From the NCBI GenBank assembly GCA_016199585.1, contig JACQGM010000133.1, positions 1-35,582 of the forward strand: 35,582 bases of DNA, given 5' to 3'. The notes under the pieces are model-generated. The model saw only the letters and a program-made list of their open reading frames with translations. It was not told the origin of the DNA and made no database searches. The DNA comes from Armatimonadota bacterium. Lineage in GTDB: Bacteria > Armatimonadota > JAAZEB01. This document shows, piece by piece, positions 16,918 to 25,824 of this stretch (positions within the stretch are counted from its first letter, which is position 1; each line of letters starts with the position of its first letter). The position numbers were made by a program, and so were the translations under genes.

Positions 16918-17901
16918 ATGAGAAGAGTGGCCCTGGTCACGGGCGTCACCGGCCAGGACGGCGCGTACCTCTCCAAGTTGCTCCTGGAGAAAGACTACAC
17001 CGTCTACGGCCTGGTGCGCCGGAGCACGCGCTACGCCCTGGCGAATTTGGACTACCTCGGAGTGACGAGCGACCTCGACCTGATCGAGGGCGACCTGGGA
17101 GACGAGGCCTCGCTCATCAACGTCGTCCGCCGCACGCATCCCAATGAGGTGTACAACCTGGCGGCCCAGTCGTTCGTGGGGTCCTCGTGGGACCAGCCGA
17201 TCCTGACCACGGACGTGGACGCGATGGGAACGCTGCGCCTCCTGGAGGCGGTGCGCCACTTCGCGCCGCAGGCGCGGTTCTACCAGGCATCCACCTCCGA
17301 GATGTTCGGCAACTCCCACGAGAACGGCTTGCAGACGGAAGAGACCCCGTTCCACCCGCGCAGCCCCTACGCCATCGCCAAGCTGTACGCCTACTGGATC
17401 GTCAACAACTACCGCGACAGCTACGGGATGTTCTGCGTCAACGGCATCCTCTTCAACCACGAGAGCCCGATCCGCGGGCCGGAGTTCGTCACCCGCAAGA
17501 TCAGCCGCAGCGTGGCGCAGATCAAGCTCGGGCTCTCGCAGCGGCTCGGCCTGGGGAACCTCCACAGCCGGCGCGATTGGGGCTTCGCCGGCGACTACGT
17601 GGAGGCGATGCGCCTCATGCTCCAGCAGGACGCGCCGGAGAACTTCATCATCTCCACCGGGGAGACCCACTCCGTGCGCGACTTCGTGCAGGCGGCGTTC
17701 GAGCACGTCGGCATCCCGGATTGGGAGGCGCGCGTCTACATCGACCCGGCGTTCCGGCGCCCGGCGGAGCTCTTTTGCCTTCAGGGATCCTCGCGGAAGG
17801 CGAGGGAGAAGCTGGGGTGGCAGCCGCGGGTGCGCTTCCGCGAGCTGGTGGCGATGATGGTGGACGCGGACCTGCAGCGGCTGCGCCAGGGAGCCGCCTG
17901 A
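16918..17901 (+). CDS. gmd: GDP-mannose 4,6-dehydratase
   Basis: Gmd converts GDP-D-mannose to GDP-4-keto-6-deoxy-D-mannose, the precursor of GDP-L-fucose, GDP-D-rhamnose and perosamine. The 327-residue product begins with ALVTGVTGQDGAYLSKLLL. LVRRSTR, YNLAAQSFVGSSWDQP, the catalytic region QASTSEMFG and the pair YAIAKLYAYWIV follow. NGILFNHESPIRG and LGNLHSRRDWGFAGDYV are diagnostic of Gmd rather than other SDRs. ATG 16918 has GGAAGGG upstream. No fcl- or rmd-type second enzyme follows directly; one of the other SDRs in the locus could serve as the 4-ketoreductase. Confidence 0.93.
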   Translation: MRRVALVTGVTGQDGAYLSKLLLEKDYTVYGLVRRSTRYALANLDYLGVTSDLDLIEGDLGDEASLINVVRRTHPNEVYNLAAQSFVGSSWDQPILTTDVDAMGTLRLLEAVRHFAPQARFYQASTSEMFGNSHENGLQTEETPFHPRSPYAIAKLYAYWIVNNYRDSYGMFCVNGILFNHESPIRGPEFVTRKISRSVAQIKLGLSQRLGLGNLHSRRDWGFAGDYVEAMRLMLQQDAPENFIISTGETHSVRDFVQAAFEHVGIPDWEARVYIDPAFRRPAELFCLQGSSRKAREKLGWQPRVRFRELVAMMVDADLQRLRQGAA

Positions 17902-17970
17902 TGCGGGAAACCGCCTTCCGGCGCCCCGGCGCGGCGCTCCCCGGATCGGCGGCACCGGCAGGGAGAAGCA

Positions 17971-18948
17971 GTGAGCGCGGCAAGCTACCCTGACTCCCAT
18001 CCCCCGGAGATCCGCCCGGAGGCGCTGGCTACTCACTCCATCCGCGAGCGGCCGAGCAAGGTATCGGTGGCGGACTTCGCCTCGATCCCGCCCCCGGGCG
18101 CCGGGATCGAGGCGTTCTGCGACTCGCTCCCGCGCGTGCTGGCGGGCAGCGCCTTCCGCGAGGCGGTGGCGGCGCTGGCGGGCGCCACTCGCCGCCGCCG
18201 CCCCGTGGTCGCGGCGATGGGCGCCCACGTCATCAAGTGCGGCCTTTCCCCGGTGCTGACGGACCTCATCCGCCGCGGCCGCCTCTCGGCACTGGCGCTC
18301 CACGGCGCGGGCGCCATCCACGACCTGGAGATCGCTCTCTTCGGAGAGACCTCCGAGGACGTGGAGGAGGCGCTGCCCGCCGGGCGCTTCGGCATGGCGC
18401 GCGAGACCGCGGAGTTCTTCCATGCCGGCGCCGCGCGGGCGCGGCGGCAGGGAATCGGCCTCGGCGCCGCGCTCGGCCGCGACCTCCTGGACGCGGAGGC
18501 CCCGCACGCCGCCGTGAGCCTGCTGGCGCAGACCGCCGCCCACGGGGTGCCCCTCACCGTCCACGTCGCTCTGGGCACCGACATCGTTCACATGCACCCC
18601 TCTGCCGACGGCGCCGCGCTCGGAGAGGCGAGCCTGCGCGACTTCCGCATCCTCGCCGCGGCGCTGCGGGGCATCGGCGGCGGGGGCGTGGTGTTGAACA
18701 TCGGGTCGGCCGTGGTGCTCCCCGAGGTGCTCCTGAAGTGTTTCGCCATGCTGCGCAACCTGGGGGAAGACCTGGGGGGGAGCACGGGGATCAACCTCGA
18801 CTTCCTGCGGCAATACCGCGCCGGCACCCAGGTGGTGCGCCGCCTGGAGCGGCTCGGGGGCCGGGGCATCGCCCTCACCGGGCACCATGAGATCCTGATC
18901 CCGCTCCTCGCCCGGGCCTGGGCGGCGGCGGCGGAAGGGGGAGCGTGA
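17971..18948 (+). CDS. Conserved protein of unknown function coupled to hldA
   Basis: A 325-residue soluble protein that I recognise only as a conserved neighbour of heptose kinase genes. Conserved-looking blocks are RPSKVSVADFA, MGAHVIKCGLSPVLTDLI, HGAGAIHDLEIALFGETSED, HVALGTDIVHMHPSADGAA, LNIGSAVVLPEVLLK and TGHHEILIPLLA. The many His/Asp/Gly turns suggest a Rossmann-like or deoxyhypusine-synthase-like fold, but that is inference. GTG 17971 follows GGGAGAAG. Its stop overlaps the hldA start (GTGA), so the two are translationally coupled, pointing to a role with ADP-heptose or core assembly. No gmhA or gmhB is nearby, so it could cover a missing step. Confidence 0.8.
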   Translation: MSAASYPDSHPPEIRPEALATHSIRERPSKVSVADFASIPPPGAGIEAFCDSLPRVLAGSAFREAVAALAGATRRRRPVVAAMGAHVIKCGLSPVLTDLIRRGRLSALALHGAGAIHDLEIALFGETSEDVEEALPAGRFGMARETAEFFHAGAARARRQGIGLGAALGRDLLDAEAPHAAVSLLAQTAAHGVPLTVHVALGTDIVHMHPSADGAALGEASLRDFRILAAALRGIGGGGVVLNIGSAVVLPEVLLKCFAMLRNLGEDLGGSTGINLDFLRQYRAGTQVVRRLERLGGRGIALTGHHEILIPLLARAWAAAAEGGA

Positions 18949-19958
18949 TCCCCTCGAAGGAGAGACTGGCGGAGCTGATCGGCCGGCTGGGAGGCCGCCG
19001 CGCCCTGGTCCTCGGCGACCTGATGCTGGATGAGTACGTCACCGGGGTGGTCAGCCGCATCTCGCCCGAAGCGCCGGTGCCGGTGGTGGAGGTGGATCTC
19101 GACCGGCACACCGACACCCCCGGCGGCGCCGGGAACGTGGCCCACAACCTGCGGGCGCTCGGCGCCGAGGTGCGCGTCCTGGGTGTCGTGGGGGCGGACG
19201 CCCCGGGGGAGGTCCTGCGCCGCCGGCTGGACGACACGGGAGTGGACACGAGCGGCGTGCTGGTGGATGACACCCGCCCCACCACCGTGAAGACGCGCAT
19301 CATCGCCCACAGCCAGCAGGTGGTGCGCGTGGACCGCGAGTGCCGCGAGCCGCTCGCCGATGATGTGGCGGGCCGCCTCCTCGCTCTTCTGGAGGAGCAG
19401 TTGGCGCGGGGCGCCGACGCGCTCCTCATCTCCGACTACGACAAGGGCATCGCTCGGGGCACCCTCGCCGAGGCGGCGATCCGCGCCTGCGCCCGGCGGC
19501 GCGTTCCGGCGACGGCCAACCCGAAGCCCCCGAACCTCGGCCGCTTCCAGGGGGCCGCGGTCGTCGTGCTCAACCACCTGGAGGCCGAGGCGGCCTGCGG
19601 ATGCCGCCTTCGCGACGAGGGGGAGATCCGCGCGGCTGCGGAGGCGCTGCGGGCACGCCTCGACCTCGGCGCCCTGCTGGTCACCCGCGGCGCCCTCGGC
19701 ACGCTCCTCGTCGAGCCCGGGGGCGTCGCCCACGCGAGTCCGGCCGTGCCGGTGCCGGTCTACGACGTGGTCGGGGCCGGGGATACCGCCTTCAGCGCGC
19801 TCACCCTGGCGCTGGCGGCGGGCGCCGCGCCGGTGGAGGCCGCCGCGCTGGCGAACCTCGCCGGGGGGGCGGTGGTTCGCAAGGCCGGCACGGCCGTGGT
19901 GGGCCCCGAGGAGCTGCGGGAGATGCTGGGCGGCCGAGCGGGAGGAGACGAGTGGTGA
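18945..19958 (+). CDS. hldA: D-glycero-beta-D-manno-heptose-7-phosphate kinase (HldA/RfaE1)
   Basis: A 337-residue PfkB/ribokinase-family kinase that phosphorylates heptose 7-phosphate at C1 for ADP-heptose, a lipopolysaccharide inner-core sugar. LVLGDLMLDEYVTGVVSRIS and PEAPVPVVEV form the substrate lid region, and TPGGAGNVAHNL is the first PfkB signature. DYDKGIARG and YDVVGAGDTAFSALTLAL, with the GAGD oxyanion hole and catalytic Asp, complete it. Here kinase and nucleotidyltransferase are separate proteins, unlike the fused HldE of enterobacteria. GTG 18945 overlaps the preceding stop by four bases, and the 3' end overlaps hldC. Confidence 0.93.
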   Translation: MIPSKERLAELIGRLGGRRALVLGDLMLDEYVTGVVSRISPEAPVPVVEVDLDRHTDTPGGAGNVAHNLRALGAEVRVLGVVGADAPGEVLRRRLDDTGVDTSGVLVDDTRPTTVKTRIIAHSQQVVRVDRECREPLADDVAGRLLALLEEQLARGADALLISDYDKGIARGTLAEAAIRACARRRVPATANPKPPNLGRFQGAAVVVLNHLEAEAACGCRLRDEGEIRAAAEALRARLDLGALLVTRGALGTLLVEPGGVAHASPAVPVPVYDVVGAGDTAFSALTLALAAGAAPVEAAALANLAGGAVVRKAGTAVVGPEELREMLGGRAGGDEW

Positions 19959-20434
19959 CGACCAAGATCCTGAGCCGGGAGGCGCTGGCGGCGTGGTGCC
20001 GGCGGGCGAGAGAGGCGCGGCTGCGCCTGGTGTTCACCAACGGCTGCTTCGACCTGCTCCACGTCGGGCACGTGCGCTACCTGCAAGCGGCGCGCGCCCT
20101 GGGGGACCGGCTGGTCGTCGGCCTCAATGACGACGGCTCCGTCACGCGCCTCAAAGGCCCCACCCGGCCGCTCGTGCCCGCGGCGGAGCGCGCCGAGATG
20201 CTGGCCGCCCTCGCGTGCGTGGACGCCGTCTGCCTCTTCCCGGAGGACCGGCCGGACGACCTGATCGGCATCGTCCGGCCCGATGTTCACGTGAAAGGGG
20301 GGGACTACCGGAAGGAAGACCTCCAGGAGGCCCCCCTCGTGGAATCACTGGGCGGGGAAGTTCGGATCGTTCCCCTGGTGGAGGGGCGGTCCACCACGGC
20401 GATTGTCCGGCGCATCCTGGAGGGGTGCCGGTGA
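19952..20434 (+). CDS. hldC: D-glycero-beta-D-manno-heptose 1-phosphate adenylyltransferase (HldC/RfaE2)
   Basis: A 160-residue cytidylyltransferase-like nucleotidyltransferase that transfers AMP from ATP to heptose 1-phosphate, the last activation step before ADP-heptose epimerisation. LVFTNGCFDLLHVGHVRYL holds the HxGH motif. VGLNDDGSVTRLKGPTRP, VKGGDYRKEDL and GRSTTAIVRRI (the STT site) complete the family pattern. GTG 19952 with GGAGG 6 bases upstream is used; GTG 19955 is equally in frame and would give a GTGA overlap with hldA. The overlap implies coupled synthesis of kinase and adenylyltransferase. Confidence 0.93.
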   Translation: MVTTKILSREALAAWCRRAREARLRLVFTNGCFDLLHVGHVRYLQAARALGDRLVVGLNDDGSVTRLKGPTRPLVPAAERAEMLAALACVDAVCLFPEDRPDDLIGIVRPDVHVKGGDYRKEDLQEAPLVESLGGEVRIVPLVEGRSTTAIVRRILEGCR

Positions 20435-20731
20435 GGGGCGGAGCGGCATCCAGGGGAGCCGGGCGAGGGTGGGGATGCGCACCCGGACGGCTCCCACGCC
20501 GCCCGGTGTTCGGTGTTTGCTCGAGCATGCAGGGAAACGCCCGTGGATCCCGAACTAGGGAGAGTGGACGCCCGGCACGGTGGCTCCGGAGCGTGCGGCC
20601 GGGCCGGAAGCGCCGTCTCGGTCCTGGCTCCGGCGCGCCGGGCGGAGGCGCTCGGGCGCAGACGCGCGGAGGCGGCTCGCCTGCCTGATTGATGGCCGCC
20701 CGACCTGGCGCCGGGCGCGGTGGATGGGACC

Positions 20732-22513
20732 ATGCCTTTCCTGGTAAGCTTCGCCCTCACGGCGCTCTTGACTCCGATAGTGATCGCCCTGGCCCGCCGC
20801 GTGGGTTGGATTGATAAGCCGCGCGCAGACCGGTGGCACCGGAAGCCGACCGCCCTCATGGGCGGCATCGCGATCTTCCTGGGCGCACTGGCGGGCTGGA
20901 TGGCGTTCGTGGACCGGACGGCGCTGGACTCCTTCCTCGTGCCCGCCGTCGCCATCTTCTTGCTCGGCGTTCTCGACGACCGCATCGGCCTGAAGCCTCA
21001 CCTGAAGCTCATCGGGCAGGTGGCCGCCGCCGTGTGGGTCGCCCAGGCGGTCCGCTTCGAGGGACTGCCCCCCCTCCTGTCGCTTCCCATCGTGATGCTA
21101 TGGATGGTGGGCATCACCAACGCCATCAACCTGCTGGACAACATGGACGGCCTGGCCGCCGGCGTCTCGGCGATCTCCGGGTTGGCGATGGCCGTCCTCT
21201 GCGCCCTGGATGGCGACCAGGGCCTGGCAGCGGCGCTGCTGGCCCTGGTGGGAGCGTGCGCCGGCTTCCTCATCTACAACTTCAACCCGGCCAAGGTCTT
21301 CATGGGGGACTGCGGCAGCATGTTCCTCGGGTTCTCACTGGCGTCGCTCGCGCTCTATGGCAGCCGCACGGGCGCCTCCAGTCTGGCCATCTCCCTGCTC
21401 GTCCCGGTCGCCATCCTGGCCATTCCGATCTTCGATACGACGCTGGTATCCATCGTGCGCACGCTGCACGGCCGGTCCATATCGCAGGGCGGGCGCGACC
21501 ATTCCTCCCACCGGCTGGTCGCCCTCGGGCTGAGCGAGCGGGGCACCGTGTTGGTCCTGTATGGGCTGACCGGCCTGTTCGGGGGCGTGGCGCTGCTGTC
21601 GAAGACGCTCGCGCCGCTGGCGGTATGCCTGATCGCCACCGTCCTCTTCGTGGTGCTGCTCTTGCTGGGGATCTTCCTCGGCTTCCTGAAGGTGTACCCG
21701 GAAGAGGCGCAGGTGCCGCCGCGCATCAAGGCGATCGGCGGCACGCTCCTCTACAAGCGGCAACTGCTGCAGGTGCTGCTGGACATGGTGCTCATCCCGG
21801 TGGCCTTCATCGGCGCGCACCTCCTGCGCTACGAGGGAGCGCCCCCGATGGCGACGGCGGAGGTGTTGCCGGAGGTGCTGCCGATGGTGCTGGTGGCGAA
21901 GCTGCTCTCCATGGCGCTCTGTCGGGGGTACGGCGGCGTCTGGCGCCACGCCGGGATGGATGACGCGCTGCGGGCCGGCACCGGGTCTACCGTCGGCTCG
22001 CTGTTGAGCGCCGCGCTCCTGATGCTCACCGGCGTGCTGCCCCCTGTTTCCCGGGCCGCGCTGGTCATTGATTGGCTCCTTTTCAGTGTTCTGGCGGCGG
22101 GGGTCCGGCTGGGCTACGCGGCGCTCGTGGCCCTCTTCGCCCGGGTGTCGCCGCAGAACTCTCCCCGCGTCGTCATCCTGGGGGCGGGGCCACAGGGGCT
22201 TTCGCTGGTGCAGGAGTTGCGCCATCCACTCGCCCTGCAGCGCGCCGAGGTGGTGGGCATCCTGGATGACGACCGGAGCAAGCACGGGCGGCTGGCCAAC
22301 GGCGTGCCGATCCTGGGGCCGCTCTCCATGCTGCCGGAGCTGATTGACGCGCAGGGCGTCAACCGCTGCGTGCTCGGCGTGGCCGCAGACACCGAAGCCG
22401 GCCGGAGCATCCTGGCGCTCTGCCGGGAGAAGGGCATCGCCCTGGGAAACGGACACCATCGCGATCGACCGGAAGCACTCTCTCCCTCTGCTGCGCGCCA
22501 GAGGCATTCCTGA
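20732..22513 (+). CDS. wecA: WecA/MraY-family phosphoglycosyltransferase fused to a CapD/FlaA1-type N-terminal module
   Basis: A 593-residue membrane protein. Residues 1-330 are a polyprenyl-phosphate N-acetylhexosamine-1-phosphate transferase, which starts glycan synthesis on undecaprenyl phosphate. INLLDNMDGLAAG is the metal/substrate site, FNPAKVFMGDCGSMFLG the catalytic loop and GGRDHSSHRL the His-containing loop. Residues about 350-480 add four more membrane segments like the start of CapD/FlaA1 proteins. Residues about 485-580 form a Rossmann domain (VVILGAGPQGLSLVQEL, VVGILDDDRSKHGR). The SDR catalytic half of CapD is absent, but an SDR gene follows 25 bases on. ATG 20732 is preferred over GTG 20720. 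The last about 20 residues look atypical; see the rejected notes. Confidence 0.88.
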   Translation: MPFLVSFALTALLTPIVIALARRVGWIDKPRADRWHRKPTALMGGIAIFLGALAGWMAFVDRTALDSFLVPAVAIFLLGVLDDRIGLKPHLKLIGQVAAAVWVAQAVRFEGLPPLLSLPIVMLWMVGITNAINLLDNMDGLAAGVSAISGLAMAVLCALDGDQGLAAALLALVGACAGFLIYNFNPAKVFMGDCGSMFLGFSLASLALYGSRTGASSLAISLLVPVAILAIPIFDTTLVSIVRTLHGRSISQGGRDHSSHRLVALGLSERGTVLVLYGLTGLFGGVALLSKTLAPLAVCLIATVLFVVLLLLGIFLGFLKVYPEEAQVPPRIKAIGGTLLYKRQLLQVLLDMVLIPVAFIGAHLLRYEGAPPMATAEVLPEVLPMVLVAKLLSMALCRGYGGVWRHAGMDDALRAGTGSTVGSLLSAALLMLTGVLPPVSRAALVIDWLLFSVLAAGVRLGYAALVALFARVSPQNSPRVVILGAGPQGLSLVQELRHPLALQRAEVVGILDDDRSKHGRLANGVPILGPLSMLPELIDAQGVNRCVLGVAADTEAGRSILALCREKGIALGNGHHRDRPEALSPSAARQRHS

Positions 22514-22538
22514 GCATTCCTGGAAGGACCCTGACCCA

Positions 22539-23513
<975 letters not shown>

Positions 23514-23552
23514 GCTCGCCCCGTCTCCGCGGTAGCTAAGGGCTTGATCGCC

Positions 23553-24350
23553 ATGCGCAATAGATCCCACGGTGGCATTCGGCCGGCGGCGCGGCGGGCG
23601 CACCCCCGCGCGCGCCGGGCAGCGGTGTTGTGGTCCCTCCTGACGTTCGGCAGCGCCCCCGGCCTCCTCGCGGCTCCCGGCCTCAGCGGGGAGCCGGGCC
23701 TCGTGTTCGTGCCGACCGCCGACCCCGTGCCGCGCGGCCAGTACTCCGTCGGCATCAACGTCGCCGAGAGAGCCTTCCGTCCCTACCCGAGTTCCGAGAA
23801 GGATACCATCGTCCACTTCTTGAACGTGGGGCTGGCTCCGGCGCTGGACGTCACGGTGAGGGTGACGAGCTTCGATGGCAAGCCGTTCGCGCGCTACTAC
23901 CGCCCGGGGGAGTGGGCTGATTTCACCAACAAGTGGGGCTACCCGCTCGGCGGCTACATGGTGGACCGATCCATCGGCGCGCGGCTCCGGGTGCTGCGAC
24001 AGCAAGGCCTGCGGCCGGCGGTGGCCCTGGGAACGCGGGATCCGACCGGCACTCAGATGCTCTCCGCCGAGTACGCCGTCGGGAGCTGGCGGTTTCCGAA
24101 CCCGGCGGATGCCGCCGCGCCGGGCGTGCGCTGGGGCATCCACGTCGGGACGGGCACCGGACGGCTCAGCGGCGTGTTCGCCGGCCTGGAGTGCCAGCCC
24201 ACGCCCTGGCTCAGTCTGTCGGTGGAGAGGGCACTGGGTGACACCCATCTGGGCGCGCACTGGCGCATCACCCGACGGCTGCAGCTCCAGCCGGTCCTGC
24301 TCGGCATGCGCCGGTTCGGGGGCGGGATGGTCTACACGTCGTCACTGTAG
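23553..24350 (+). CDS. YjbH-like outer-membrane polysaccharide protein (short form)
   Basis: A 265-residue exported protein. A basic start and hydrophobic segment AAVLWSLLTFGSAPGLLAAP act as signal peptide. The mature part begins GEPGLVFVPTADPVPRGQYSVG and continues with strand-rich repeats ending near GVFAGLECQPTPWLSLSVERAL, as in YjbH-type outer-membrane proteins linked to exopolysaccharide export. YjbH proteins are usually much longer (about 700 residues), so this is one domain only, or a shorter relative. ATG 23553 was chosen; TTG 23544 is in frame. It is the last + strand gene of the polysaccharide locus and converges with the microprotein gene. Confidence 0.7.
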   Translation: MRNRSHGGIRPAARRAHPRARRAAVLWSLLTFGSAPGLLAAPGLSGEPGLVFVPTADPVPRGQYSVGINVAERAFRPYPSSEKDTIVHFLNVGLAPALDVTVRVTSFDGKPFARYYRPGEWADFTNKWGYPLGGYMVDRSIGARLRVLRQQGLRPAVALGTRDPTGTQMLSAEYAVGSWRFPNPADAAAPGVRWGIHVGTGTGRLSGVFAGLECQPTPWLSLSVERALGDTHLGAHWRITRRLQLQPVLLGMRRFGGGMVYTSSL

Positions 24351-24361
24351 CCGCGCGAGAC

Positions 24362-24577
24362 TCATCGCAGGGAGAGCACGGCCGCCCCCCGCCGGCTCCG
24401 AAGGCGCGGACGGCGGTCCGTATCAGGCTGATTCCGGACACTTTGGTGACGTGGCGGTGGATCCGCGCGGCGCGGCGCCTTGCCCTCGCCGCCACAGAGC
24501 CAGCACACTTCCCCACCCTCTTCGCTGCACACCACCCCGGTGCCTGCGCAGCGCCAGCATCGTTCTCCAGTATCCAT
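24362..24577 (-). CDS. 71-residue zinc-ribbon microprotein (two CxxCxG motifs)
   Basis: A small reading frame that starts MDTGERCWRCAGTG and continues to CWLCGGEGKAPR. This gives two CxxCxGxG-type knuckles, like half of a DnaJ cysteine-rich domain or a rubredoxin-like zinc ribbon. The ATG is preceded on its own strand by AGAGGTGA about 5 bases upstream, a strong ribosome-binding site. The C-terminal 40 residues are basic and Pro/Arg-rich, possibly nucleic-acid- or membrane-surface-binding. It likely binds one Zn(II). It lies downstream of the lipoprotein gene on the same strand with a stem-loop between them. I do not recognise a specific function. Confidence 0.65.
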   Translation of the reverse strand: MDTGERCWRCAGTGVVCSEEGGEVCWLCGGEGKAPRRADPPPRHQSVRNQPDTDRRPRLRSRRGAAVLSLR

Positions 24578-24725
24578 GCCGTCACCTCTGCGGGGATGGT
24601 CTCATCGCAGTTGCCACCATCGCGCTCTCCCCTAGTATCCCCTCTCCGCGCGCATCCCAAACGCCCGGATCTACTCAGCCCGGACACCCGGGCGCGGGGC
24701 AGCTTCCGCACCGTCGAGAGGCAAG

Positions 24726-24762
24726 ACGCCCGCGGAAGCCGGGGATCCCGGCCTCCGCGGGC
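24726..24762 (-). terminator. Long stem-loop, probable terminator of the lipoprotein gene
   Basis: CGCCCGCGGA pairs with TCCGCGGGCG, and an inner GCCGG/CCGGC pair continues the stem. It starts about 80 bases after the lipoprotein stop. On the - strand it is followed by the pyrimidine-rich TCTTGCCTCTC. Confidence 0.55.
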
Positions 24763-24841
24763 GCCTGCGCTATCGGGTGTCGAAGAGGGCGCGGCTCGAA
24801 CCGGACGTCACTCCGGGCCCGGGCCGCAGACACCTCCGGCC

Positions 24842-25453
24842 TCAGGCTTCGTGAGTGAGCAGGAAGTTGTCCCACCACTCCTGGTAAGCGGCATCCTCGG
24901 GCCCGAGCGCGTTGAAGTGACGGCCGAAGGTCAGCGTCCAGCGCGCTACGAAGCCATCCGTGCCATAGGTCACCTCGTTGAAGATATCGTGCTCGGTGGT
25001 CATGTAGCGGAAGTGGATCATCTCGTCCAGCATCACGATCGCCAGGTGGCGCGGCGGCATGGCGAGCCAAACCGTCTGGTCAATGTAGATGTTACCGTCG
25101 GCGAAGTTCGCCGCGCCATCCAGACGGCTCACCCCGAACGGGTTGTTCTCGGGGGCGCTGAAGTCCATCGGGCGTATCCGATTCTGCGACCAGAACATGC
25201 GGCCGTAATCGCCCCAGTCTTTCATCTCCACGGCATCAAGGATATCGAAGACCTCCATCATGATCCGCGTGCGCTCGGCGGCGCCTTGCTCCGCGGCGCG
25301 GTCACCCAACCCCAGCGCCCCGGAGCCACAGCCACCCATCAAGACGGCCCCGGCAAGAAGAACGCTCAGGGAGAGCAGCGCTCCCCGGCGCGGTCGTTTC
25401 CTCCCGGCGCCGCCCCGGTGGTCCCTACCCGGCGTCCAGCCCAAACGCTCCAT
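24842..25453 (-). CDS. Lipoprotein with degenerate metallopeptidase-like motif
   Basis: A 203-residue lipoprotein. The start chosen is MERLGWTPGRD, with GGGAGGGA upstream on its strand; the track's longer form has no support. A basic stretch (GRKRPRR) and hydrophobic segment LLSLSVLLAGAVLMGGC end in a lipobox Cys near residue 41. The mature domain has DGNIYIDQTVW, then PPRHLAIVMLDEMIHFRYM and EHDIFNEVTYGTDGF, and ends with DAAYQEWWDNF. The layout resembles small zincin-like domains (L..HE..H..QY...GF...Y), but the first His of HExxH is Asp (DEMIH), so it may be inactive or bind metal differently. It is divergent from ahbC. Function unknown. Confidence 0.72.
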   Translation of the reverse strand: MERLGWTPGRDHRGGAGRKRPRRGALLSLSVLLAGAVLMGGCGSGALGLGDRAAEQGAAERTRIMMEVFDILDAVEMKDWGDYGRMFWSQNRIRPMDFSAPENNPFGVSRLDGAANFADGNIYIDQTVWLAMPPRHLAIVMLDEMIHFRYMTTEHDIFNEVTYGTDGFVARWTLTFGRHFNALGPEDAAYQEWWDNFLLTHEA

Positions 25454-25824
25454 CACGTCGGTCCCTCCCCCACTGGCGAATCTCGGCGCCCCCGCGAGCG
25501 AACGGGCACCCGGCACTCCACACTGCGGCCACCCCTTTGCAGCCTCTCGCTCGTCAGGCTCGCACGTGTGTGTCATTCCGGTCTGCACGCATCGTGCCGT
25601 ACGGCGACGGCAGCGCGGAGCGGGTATCGGCAAGGGAGAGCAGCGGGATCCGGGGCCGCGCGCCAGGGGGCGGACCCGGTTGAATCAGGGAATCCACTGA
25701 TGGACGGTCTCGGGGAGAAGTCTTAGAATGGGAGAGGTGGGCGTGCGGCCCGCAGCAGCGCCCCGCCGGCGCCCGCCGCCGGCCAGCACGCGGGGCGCGC
25801 ACTACCATTGAGGGAGGGACAACC
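25454..25824. promoter_or_regulatory. Divergent intergenic region with candidate ahbC promoter
   Basis: This 371-base gap separates the lipoprotein (-) from ahbC (+). On the + strand TGGACG (25701-25706), a 17-base spacer and TAGAAT (25724-25729) fit a sigma-70 promoter, giving a leader of about 90 bases before the TTG start. I did not find a clear - strand promoter or an operator palindrome. Confidence 0.4.

Noticed and set aside
16888-18888. Long - strand ORF of 666 codons opposite gmd and the unknown gene
   Set aside because: Composition (Arg/Ala/Gly/His-rich, no family motif) is that of an antisense shadow in GC-rich DNA; the + strand frames have clear motifs. The same applies to 7026-9203 -, 28200-30014 -, 30801-32240 - and 21335-23002 -.
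22430-22538. Possible frameshift near the 3' end of the WecA fusion
   Set aside because: The alternative frame (WETDTIAIDRKHSLPLLRARG) reads more like protein than the annotated tail, but I cannot show which is right without relatives, and the tail lies outside any conserved motif.
24443-25726. 427-codon + strand ORF
   Set aside because: It overlaps two - strand genes with real features (lipobox, zinc knuckles, ribosome-binding sites) and has no family signature.
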